DNA of 64,000 nt, from assembly GCA_963725615.1 (NCBI GenBank), contig CAVRZO010000003.1, positions 434,001 to 498,000 of the forward strand, written 5' to 3'. Below the pieces are notes generated by a model that worked only from the letters and a program-made list of their open reading frames with translations, was not told the origin of the DNA and searched no databases. The position numbers and the translations under genes are program-made. The stretch comes from JAIQFF01 sp963725615. GTDB taxonomy: Bacteria > Acidobacteriota > Terriglobia > Terriglobales > Acidobacteriaceae. Shown piece after piece: positions 42,294-49,362 of the stretch. How positions within the stretch are numbered: position 1 is the first letter of the stretch; every line of letters begins with the position of its first letter.

Positions 42294-44504
42294 CTATTGC
42301 GCGTCAACCACACAACGGAAGCCGATGGTTCCGGCGCGGTCGCGTCCCGGCGACATCAGCAAATACTTTTCGTGCTCGTCCAGCCGATAGGTCTGGGGGA
42401 AGTACCAGATCGAGCCCGTGGGCTGATACGACGCGCCGCCCCGAACGATTGCGGCGCGCGTATGAGGATCACGATACTCGTCAGTCCACTGCGAGACGTT
42501 TCCCTCGAGGTCGAGCACGCCCAGCGCACTCGCCCCTTGCGGAAACGCATCCACATTCGCCGGGGGCCGCATGGTGCGACCACGATCCGACGCAGGAACC
42601 ACCTGAGAGTTCCATTCATTTCCCCACGGATAAAGACGTCCATCGCCTGACTGCCCGGCCAACTGCCATTCCCATTCGTGGGGCAGACGCTTGCCCGCCC
42701 ATTTGGCGTAGGCGCGAGCATCCTCGATCGAAACCCAGGTTACCGGCTTTTTCTCCCAGCCTTCGGGATAGCTGCCGTTCTTCCAGTCGCGCAGAAAATT
42801 GTGATCGTCTTTCGGATGGTAGCTGGTGGCGTCCAGAAATTTCTTGAACTCCGCGTTCGTCACCGGAGTGCGGTCAACATAGAAACTCGCAACATGAACC
42901 CGGTGGCGATGAAGGCGCCGCGGAACATCTTCCCAGGGATACTGCACATCAACGCCGGGATCGTTCCCGCCTTCAATCTCGATGCCCCGCACCTGGAAGT
43001 CGTAGTCGCTCTCAGGAATGCGAACCATGCCCGGAGGCGCAGTCTGCGCCCGCGGAGTGGCCGGAATATCAACCATCGTCTGCGGAACGGCCTTCCACTC
43101 GCGCGAGTAAGTTGAGAGCGGTCGCTTGGAACGCTCGGCCATGTAACTCAGCAGATCTTTCATCGCACCAGTGGCCGGGTATTGCTCTGTCGCCAGAACC
43201 GCGCCGAAGCCCAAGCTTTCAATGGTGAAGCTGAGCGTTGCATCATTGCCATGCAACGCGGGCGTCAGCTCGACGCCATGCCACAGATCGTAGTAGTGCA
43301 CGCCCGCTTTGTGCGGCGTGCGGATTTGCTCGCCTGCGGTGTCGTACTCATTGCGATTGATGATGGTCCACAACGTGTTCGTCGCGGTTGGGAACTTGCT
43401 GGCGAAGACTCCGGCTTGCAGAGTATGGGAATGCGGCTCCCAATCCGGGCTGCGCAAGTTCTCGGTCAGGGCGCGCTCAATTCGGGTGAAGCGCAGGATG
43501 GCTTCCGCATCATGCGGAACCGTGCCGTACCAGAAACCCCAAAGGTTATCCAGCGTAGCGTAGCCCTGTCCGTTGAAGAAGGCGTGCTGCAGGCTGTCAG
43601 TTTTGTCGCGGGTAAAGCGATCAGTGACGCTGACCATGTGCCGCGGCTCGAACCACTTGGTCTTGTTCACCATGGGCACGAAGGGATATTCCTTGCCTTC
43701 CCAGGTCACCCAGTCGTTCCAGCCGATGTTCGACCAGGCCACGGTTTCATCGCGAATTGCAAATTGAGGCTCCAGCGCCAGGGGTTGGCCAGTGGCGTCA
43801 GAAGCCTGCCTGAAGGGTGCGGGAATGCTTTCGAGCGTGTCGAAATTGATCCCGTCGGCGCCAATGTCCGCGAGCAACTGCGAAATTGCAACCCAGGGAA
43901 ATGTGCCTTCGTCGCGGGTACCGCTGTCCCAGGCGAGAATGGGGAAGAACACCTTCACGCCATGACTGTGAAACTTGTTGACCATCTGGCGGAGCGCGGG
44001 CACACCGCCGGGCAGATCGCGCAGAAGGTCGAACTGATTGCGGCTGTCCACTCCCAGGTTGGGATAGACGGGCCAGATCAAGACGGCGTCAATGGGGCCG
44101 ATACGACTCTCGGTCTCGGAAAGAAATCGGTCCACGGTGTATTCGCCGGTTTCCGGATCGTAAAAACTCCGGTCCCAGATGAGCAGTTGCACCTGGGAGA
44201 CGACCTGCTGCGTCCAGGCCAGTTCGGGCCGGACGTATTGCGAGCCGTCGTAACGCAGGCGGATCAGGCGCTCGGCCCGCCACGCTTTGAGGCCCGCGCG
44301 CCACGCTTCGGCATCGGCCGGATCCTGCGGCCCGGGGAAGAAGATCTCATCCGCCAACGGAGGCTCGGACAGGGTCATGACTCCGGTCGGCGAAATCAGG
44401 GGGTGGCGTGCCTTCCACTCGTCGGAAAAGGCAAAACACGCCGCGAGCGCCACGAACACGACTGCAACCGATCGTAAGAGGCGAAAGAGAAAAGAATATT
44501 CCAC
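42294..44504 (-). CDS. Secreted TIM-barrel-like protein fused to an FGE-sulfatase (SUMF1-like) domain
   Basis: 736-residue exported protein. Signal peptide SVAVVFVALAACFAFS. Residues about 60-430 look like a glycoside-hydrolase TIM-barrel region (GPIDAVLIWPVYPNLGVD, DGINFDTLESIPAPF) with His and Trp-rich segments. Residues about 500-735 are an FGE-sulfatase domain: FYVDRTPVTNAEFKKFL, KPVTWVSIEDARAYAKWAGK, RLPHEWEWQLAG, GVLDLEGNVSQWTDEY. The two catalytic cysteines of true formylglycine-generating enzymes are missing: the region after RGGASY reads QPTGSIWYFPQTYRL. The domain therefore probably acts as a sugar- or ligand-binding module or has another chemistry. No exact GH family can be given. 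Confidence 0.72.
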   Translation of the reverse strand: MEYSFLFRLLRSVAVVFVALAACFAFSDEWKARHPLISPTGVMTLSEPPLADEIFFPGPQDPADAEAWRAGLKAWRAERLIRLRYDGSQYVRPELAWTQQVVSQVQLLIWDRSFYDPETGEYTVDRFLSETESRIGPIDAVLIWPVYPNLGVDSRNQFDLLRDLPGGVPALRQMVNKFHSHGVKVFFPILAWDSGTRDEGTFPWVAISQLLADIGADGINFDTLESIPAPFRQASDATGQPLALEPQFAIRDETVAWSNIGWNDWVTWEGKEYPFVPMVNKTKWFEPRHMVSVTDRFTRDKTDSLQHAFFNGQGYATLDNLWGFWYGTVPHDAEAILRFTRIERALTENLRSPDWEPHSHTLQAGVFASKFPTATNTLWTIINRNEYDTAGEQIRTPHKAGVHYYDLWHGVELTPALHGNDATLSFTIESLGFGAVLATEQYPATGAMKDLLSYMAERSKRPLSTYSREWKAVPQTMVDIPATPRAQTAPPGMVRIPESDYDFQVRGIEIEGGNDPGVDVQYPWEDVPRRLHRHRVHVASFYVDRTPVTNAEFKKFLDATSYHPKDDHNFLRDWKNGSYPEGWEKKPVTWVSIEDARAYAKWAGKRLPHEWEWQLAGQSGDGRLYPWGNEWNSQVVPASDRGRTMRPPANVDAFPQGASALGVLDLEGNVSQWTDEYRDPHTRAAIVRGGASYQPTGSIWYFPQTYRLDEHEKYLLMSPGRDRAGTIGFRCVVDAQ

Positions 44505-44525
44505 GCGGCCCCCGGGGAGTAGCGA

Positions 44526-45626
44526 TCAGTACATGATCGTTTTGGTCAAATGATGCGGCCACCAAGTGGTGTGATAGTGGGTCCACAGGCGGGCGTCGAT
44601 CTGCGGAATGATGATCTGCTGGTCCTTGGGGCGGATGTTGTTGACCTCTTCGCACAGCAGGGCGGTGGCGTAGATGCAGTGCGCCCGGATTTCAATTTCC
44701 TGTCGGCTGTCGCGCGGGATCATCTGGTAGGTATTGATGGCATGCTCAAGTTCGGTCGAGTAGCTCACGATTCCAAGCAGCCGCAATGCGACGGGAACGA
44801 TGTAGTCCGCGAAGGCCGTCATCTTGCCGGTGTCTTCGAGAGGGAACTGGTTGTTCTTTCTTAACGCTGAGTACGCCAGCCAGATTCCCAGTTGCGGCAG
44901 CTTGTAGAACTTGATGGTGGCGCCGTCGTACAGGCTGACGTCGTTGAAGCGGGGAAACTCCACCACCATGCGATCCACGATTCCCGCGCCGTTGTCATAC
45001 AGCCGAGGCGGACACGACTTCACAAAATTGTGAAAGCGGCCGGTGTATTTGTCGGCCAGCACCGCGCCTACCTGGCGCCAGACCTGCGTCTTTTCGTCGA
45101 GCATGGGCATTTCGATGTTGCCGGCGAAAATACGTTCGAGGTCGGGCCGCGTCACCTGGGCAAGATACTTGCCGTCGAGAATTGGAATGCCATTGTCCAT
45201 GGCCCGCTTCATGCAGGCGAAGAGAGCATCGGAATCGGACCAGTGCCGTCCCGCATAATCCACCTGGAACTTCACGTGGGTGGAAAAATCGGTGAAGGCT
45301 GTGTCCACGCAATCGGCGGTGAGGATGAAGTCCAGGACGTCATCGGCGGTGTCTTTTTCGCCACCGAACGGCAGTTGATAGTCCGGCATGGCCAGCTCTT
45401 CGTAGGCCATCCATTGGGCGACCTCCACGATCTTCTCGACGTGGGTGCGAACGTCGCGGGAGTGCTCAATCACCGGATGAAGACTGTCCAGCACGGGGCT
45501 GCCCGTGAGTTTGGGCCAGCGAATGGCGGAAGGCTTGGAGGCTGCGCTGATGGTCCCAGATAAGGTGGTCATCGCTCCGACAGTGGCAATTGCTTCCAGA
45601 AATTGGCGTCGATCCGGGCTTCCCAA
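44526..45626 (-). CDS. Queuosine-salvage family (QNG1-like) N-glycosylase, Tat signal
   Basis: 366-residue protein that resembles the Q_salvage family (PF10343), whose human member QNG1 hydrolyses queuosine 5'-monophosphate to queuine. Matching blocks by recall: KRAMDNGIPILDGKYLAQVT, HPVIEHSRDVRTHVEKI, FPRFNDVSLYDGATIKFYK, TAFADYIVP and SRQEIEIRAHCIY, ending with QIDARLWTHYHT. The FADY aspartate is at the substrate site in the family. An N-terminal RRQFLEAIATVGAMTTLSG stretch is a twin-arginine-like signal, which known homologues lack, so this protein may act outside the cytoplasm. Co-directional with the permease (37 nt) and the FGE-like gene (21 nt). Substrate could be queuosine or another nucleotide. 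Confidence 0.72.
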   Translation of the reverse strand: MGSPDRRQFLEAIATVGAMTTLSGTISAASKPSAIRWPKLTGSPVLDSLHPVIEHSRDVRTHVEKIVEVAQWMAYEELAMPDYQLPFGGEKDTADDVLDFILTADCVDTAFTDFSTHVKFQVDYAGRHWSDSDALFACMKRAMDNGIPILDGKYLAQVTRPDLERIFAGNIEMPMLDEKTQVWRQVGAVLADKYTGRFHNFVKSCPPRLYDNGAGIVDRMVVEFPRFNDVSLYDGATIKFYKLPQLGIWLAYSALRKNNQFPLEDTGKMTAFADYIVPVALRLLGIVSYSTELEHAINTYQMIPRDSRQEIEIRAHCIYATALLCEEVNNIRPKDQQIIIPQIDARLWTHYHTTWWPHHLTKTIMY

Positions 45627-45663
45627 GGCATCCTCGTGGTTGAAATTGAGTAAGAGTCGAAGC

Positions 45664-46644
45664 TTATCCGTTCGCGTTTGCTACCAGCAGAATCGCCAGC
45701 GCATAGAAAATGAACATGAACACAAGAAATATTTTAGCCCGGCTGCCCGAACCGCGGAATTCTCTCCAGGCCAGGACGCCCCACAGCGCCGCGACCATGG
45801 GAGCCGATTGGCCGATCGCATATGAAATCGCTACTCCGGTAAAACTGGCGGCCACCAGATTGAAAACCATGCCCAGGCCCCAGATGAATCCCCCGAGTAG
45901 ACCGAGAACGTGTCCGGACGGCGGCCCGCTGAAGTAGCCGCTGAAACTGACAGGCTCGCCGACCAGCGGCTTCCTCATGAAGTAAACATTCCAGATCAAG
46001 CAGGAGAGTAATGCGCCCAGGGTAAGGAACACGGCAACACTATAAGGTCCGAGCGGGTTGCCGTGCGTCATGGCGCGAGTCACGAAGGGCGCCCACAGGC
46101 CCATCAGAACTCCAGAGACAATGCAGGTAACGATGCTCTTCTTCGAAACAACGCGCCCCGCGCTGGCGAGACTGCCGTATGCCTTACCGTCCAGAATTAC
46201 GGCAACCACGGCGCAGGCGACACCCGCCGCCAGCAGCCCCAGGTTGCCCTTGGGTTGTAGCGCGTAGCTGGAGACGACTCCGACCACTAACGCAATCCCG
46301 ATGGAGACGGGAAAGGCCACCGCCAGCCCGGCCATGTCAATTCCCGCGACCAGCAGCAGGTTCGCCAGGTTAAAAATGGCGCCGGCGATCAACATGTAAA
46401 CAATGTTCGAGCTGTCAGCGGAGTGAACATTATTCAGAAAGCTGGCTGGATCGCTCGCCGAGGTGTTCCCCATGGTGAAAGCAAGAATGAGCGAGACCAG
46501 AAAAATTCCCAAAGCGTAGTCCCAGTAAAAAAGCTCGAAGCGATAATTCTTTACGCCCTTGAAGGTGTTGGCCCAGGAGCCCCAGCAGATGGCGCTCGTG
46601 ATCATCATCAACAGCGCAATTTCCAGACTGTGTGGGGTGTACAT
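45664..46644 (-). CDS. DMT-superfamily transporter, GRP/ureide-permease-like
   Basis: 326-residue inner-membrane protein with about ten hydrophobic helices in two five-helix halves, as in the drug/metabolite transporter superfamily. The opening ICWGSWANTFKGVKNYRFEL with FYWDYALGIFL resembles bacterial relatives of the glucose/ribose porter (GRP) and plant ureide permease families; other hallmarks are FPVSIGIALVVGVVSSYAL and ISYAIGQSAPMVAALWGV. Plausible substrates are ribose, nucleosides, allantoin-like ureides or free bases. It lies 24 nt downstream of the nucleoside hydrolase and just before the QNG1-like gene, so uptake of nucleoside products is the best contextual guess. Confidence 0.78.
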   Translation of the reverse strand: MYTPHSLEIALLMMITSAICWGSWANTFKGVKNYRFELFYWDYALGIFLVSLILAFTMGNTSASDPASFLNNVHSADSSNIVYMLIAGAIFNLANLLLVAGIDMAGLAVAFPVSIGIALVVGVVSSYALQPKGNLGLLAAGVACAVVAVILDGKAYGSLASAGRVVSKKSIVTCIVSGVLMGLWAPFVTRAMTHGNPLGPYSVAVFLTLGALLSCLIWNVYFMRKPLVGEPVSFSGYFSGPPSGHVLGLLGGFIWGLGMVFNLVAASFTGVAISYAIGQSAPMVAALWGVLAWREFRGSGSRAKIFLVFMFIFYALAILLVANANG

Positions 46645-46668
46645 GGGTCCTCCTTGGCACAGGCCCTG

Positions 46669-47733
46669 CTACTTGCCTTTGATTCTGGAAACAAAAAGCT
46701 GCAGGAAACGGTCGGCATCGACATCGACACAGACCTTGGCGTTGGCCGTGACTTTGTCCACAGCCTCAATCACATAATGATCGCCGTGGAGCACGTTTCG
46801 CTCCACTGCGCCGCGCCGGTTGGCGACGGTTTCACCCCGGGTAAAATCGCCGCGGGTCTCGACGTCCACGTGCATTTCCGGCGCTTTGACCAGTGTGGCA
46901 TCAATCGCCACACCGACCGCCAGAGGATCATACATCGGTGTGCCCTGCGACCCGAATTGCGCGGAAAGCTCAATCAGATGTTTTCCCACCGCATAGACGA
47001 AGTCATTGACCGGACCGTGGATCTGGGCTAGTTGGTCGAGATACTTTTTCGAAAAGAGCGTCTTGTCGCCGACATCGAGTCCAACCATGGTCAACGGCCA
47101 GCCGGCCTGGAAGACAATCTGGGCGGCTTCGGGATCGTTATAAATATTGGCTTCGGCCGCGGCGTTCACGTTGCCGCCGGTGATGGATCCTCCCATGATG
47201 ATTACTTCTTTGACCAGGGGAACAATCGAAGGATCCTTGAGGATGGCGAGAGCAATGTTGGTCAGTGGCCCGACCGGTACCAGAGTGATCTCATGCGGCG
47301 CGGCGTGCACCATCTGGATGATGAGGTCCGGTCCATAGTGCGAATCCACTTTGCATTTACTGAGAGGCAGTTCGACATTTGCCAGACCATTCTTTCCGTG
47401 CCAGAACTCGGCGGTGATGAGCTTCTGAAAGAGCGGATGCTGCGCTCCCGCCGCCACCGGAATGTCGCAGCGGTTGGCGAGAGACATCATCCGCAACGCA
47501 TTCTCCAGACCCTGACTGGCAGTTACGTTTCCCGGGACTACAGTGATGGCGCGGACGTCCAACTCCGGCGAATTCAGCGCCAGCATCAGGGCCAGAGCGT
47601 CGTCCGTTCCAGGGTCGGTGTCAAAAATGATCTTTTTGCCAGCAGCCGAGGCAGGAGCTGCTCCGGCCAGCCAAATCAGGAGCAGAACAATAACAAATGA
47701 GAGCCGAAAAATCGAAACTTTTGCGCGATTCAG
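46669..47733 (-). CDS. Nucleoside hydrolase, exported, with no ordinary start codon
   Basis: First gene of the long minus-strand run. An ATG at 47586 would start after the metal site, losing it. Reading the same frame upstream restores DTDPGTDDALALMLAL and a full signal peptide (FRLSFVIVLLLIWLAGAAPA, cleavage near ASA-AG), which no family member lacks. Between the stop at about 47775 and this point there is no ATG, GTG or TTG. A CTG at 47733-47731 has GGAG 9 nt upstream and gives 354 residues; a one-base error could also have destroyed the start. The protein has VPVGPLTNIALAIL, AEANIYNDPEAAQIVF and a late MYDPLAVGVAID where active enzymes have HD, so catalysis with Tyr in place of His is uncertain. 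Confidence 0.8.
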   Translation of the reverse strand: MNRAKVSIFRLSFVIVLLLIWLAGAAPASAAGKKIIFDTDPGTDDALALMLALNSPELDVRAITVVPGNVTASQGLENALRMMSLANRCDIPVAAGAQHPLFQKLITAEFWHGKNGLANVELPLSKCKVDSHYGPDLIIQMVHAAPHEITLVPVGPLTNIALAILKDPSIVPLVKEVIIMGGSITGGNVNAAAEANIYNDPEAAQIVFQAGWPLTMVGLDVGDKTLFSKKYLDQLAQIHGPVNDFVYAVGKHLIELSAQFGSQGTPMYDPLAVGVAIDATLVKAPEMHVDVETRGDFTRGETVANRRGAVERNVLHGDHYVIEAVDKVTANAKVCVDVDADRFLQLFVSRIKGK

Positions 47734-48260
47734 GATGATTGTCTCCGCACACGAAGCAGCGTCGTAGCCTAGCTTTCAAACTGAAATGATGTCAAGGTCA
47801 AATGTGGGCGCGAGCGCCCCGCTCGTGCGCCTTTGGAACCACCACAAACCACGCGGGGGACAGCCGCTCCGGCTCTCCGGCGGAGTGCGGTTCCGCTGTC
47901 TCTTCCACTCGGGAGAGTTTTGGATTTTGGGTGGAGCAGCGCTTTAGCGCTGCATTAAAAGCCCTACTACGGTGCGGCTTTAGCCGCTGAGGTACCTCAG
48001 GGCTGAAGCCCCGCGCCACGCAGCCGGTATGCAGGCCTGAGGCCTGCTCCACCCTGCCGACCAAAAACAACCTAAATGATGTCCAGCTTCTTCTGCATCG
48101 GGTCACAGGCACAATCTCCTGCTTCAAAGCATGCCCCACAAATCTGTCGAACTGCGTTCGACCGGACAGCCGAGGGCGGCACGTGGCCGGTTGATGGCTC
48201 CCGGACGAGCGTGACGCTCGCGCCTACATGGGGCAGTGCCGTACAATTGCAATCGCCAGC
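47734..48260. other. Intergenic region with repeats
   Basis: About 530 bases between the divergent hydrolase operon and deoC, so both promoters should be here. It contains a palindromic element (47930-48053) and GGACAGCCG blocks near 47850 and 48167 like those at 11832-11951. The short frames present look like repeat translations rather than genes. Confidence 0.5.
47930..48053. repeat. 124-bp element with GGTGGAGCAG/CTGCTCCACC ends
   Basis: A perfect 10-bp inverted terminal repeat (47930-47939 and 48044-48053). Inside are several small hairpins: AGCAGCGCTTTAGCGCTGC, GCGGCTTTAGCCGC, CAGGGCTGAAGCCC and CAGGCCTGAGGCCTG. Left-end blocks match 8176-8240. No ORF, thus non-autonomous. Confidence 0.7.
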
Positions 48261-49295
48261 ATGTCAGTCGAGAACAAAACCCGTCACGGAGTGACAAGCG
48301 GCGTCAGCGATCGCGGGGACGCCATTGCCACGCTCGCCGGACGGCCGCTGATCTCGAACCGCGGCATTCCTCTCAATCTCGACTGGTTGCAGCAGGTTCG
48401 CGTCAACACAAGTGCGGTTGAACGCCGCGCACAAAGCCACGTTGCCCGCCGGACGGTAAAAAAAGACTGGCAGGCGGCATGGCTGCTGCGCGCCGTCTCC
48501 TGCATGGATCTCACCACTCTCTCGGGCGATGACACTGAGGAGCGGGTGCGCCGTCTCTGTGCCAAGGCCCGGCATCCCATCCAGGATGATCTGGTCAAAC
48601 GCCTTGGAATTGAAGAGCTGAATATCCGAGTGGCCGCAGTCTGCGTGTACCACACATTTGTGGAAACGGCGGTGCGTGCGCTGGAGGGCAGCGGCGTGCG
48701 GGTGGCCGCGGTCTCCACCGGATTCCCCGCAGGGCTCTCTCCTCTTACCGAGCGTGTCACCGAAATTCGCCGTTCGGTCGAGGCGGGAGCGAACGATATT
48801 GATGTGGTGATCACACGCGCCCATGTCTTCGGCGGCAAGTGGCAAGCGCTCTACGACGAGATCGCAGCGTTCAAACAGGCGAGCGGTTCGGCGCACATGA
48901 AAGTAATTCTCGGCGCCGGCGATCTGCTGACTCTGCGAAACGTGGCCCGAGCCAGCTTCGTCGCCATGATGGCGGGTGCGGACTTCATCAAAACTTCGAC
49001 CGGAAAAGAACCGACGAATGCGACGCTGCCGGTCGGCTTTGTGATGACGCGATGTATCCGTGAATACGCACAGGAAACCGGAATGGCGGTCGGGTTCAAA
49101 CCCGCCGGAGGAATTCGGACGGCGAAACAATCCATCGAATGGCTGGCGCTAATGAAAGAAGAACTCGGCCTGTCCTGGATGAGATCAGAATTGTTTCGCT
49201 TCGGAGCCAGCGGGCTGCTGAACGACATTGAACGGCAACTGGAACACTACGCTACCGGACGTTATTCGGCAGACTATCGCCATCCGTTGGCGTAG
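48261..49295 (+). CDS. deoC: Deoxyribose-phosphate aldolase
   Basis: Class I aldolase splitting 2-deoxyribose 5-phosphate into acetaldehyde and glyceraldehyde 3-phosphate in the cytoplasm. 344 residues, of the longer type with an N-terminal extension of about 80 residues, as in animals and some bacteria. The Schiff-base Lys is in DFIKTSTGKEP; GFKPAGGIRTAKQS holds the second conserved Lys; VRVAAVSTGFPAG and ANDIDVVITRA are also standard. ATG 48261 (MSVENKTRHG) is chosen over an upstream ATG at 48228 whose extra residues lack family character. The next gene is an aldehyde dehydrogenase, which can take up the acetaldehyde. A GC palindrome at 49311-49330 follows. Confidence 0.9.
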   Translation: MSVENKTRHGVTSGVSDRGDAIATLAGRPLISNRGIPLNLDWLQQVRVNTSAVERRAQSHVARRTVKKDWQAAWLLRAVSCMDLTTLSGDDTEERVRRLCAKARHPIQDDLVKRLGIEELNIRVAAVCVYHTFVETAVRALEGSGVRVAAVSTGFPAGLSPLTERVTEIRRSVEAGANDIDVVITRAHVFGGKWQALYDEIAAFKQASGSAHMKVILGAGDLLTLRNVARASFVAMMAGADFIKTSTGKEPTNATLPVGFVMTRCIREYAQETGMAVGFKPAGGIRTAKQSIEWLALMKEELGLSWMRSELFRFGASGLLNDIERQLEHYATGRYSADYRHPLA

Positions 49296-49310
49296 CAAGA
49301 ATCGTTGTGG

Positions 49311-49334
49311 GGCGGGCGCCCTCGCCCGCCGCTT
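49311..49334 (+). terminator. Possible intrinsic terminator / GC palindrome after deoC
   Basis: GGCGGGCG (49311-49318) and CGCCCGCC (49323-49330) form an 8-bp stem with a 4-nt loop. GC and then four T follow (49333-49336), weak for a terminator. The sequence is also a dispersed repeat (see 6976-7001), so its role is uncertain. Confidence 0.4.
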
Positions 49335-49362
49335 TTGATTTGTCTTCGGTATAGCACCTCAT

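Noticed and set aside
43182..44477. Open frame of 431 codons on the plus strand opposite the GH/FGE-like gene
   Set aside because: The minus-strand protein has a signal peptide and FGE motifs; the antisense frame has none and lacks a ribosome site.
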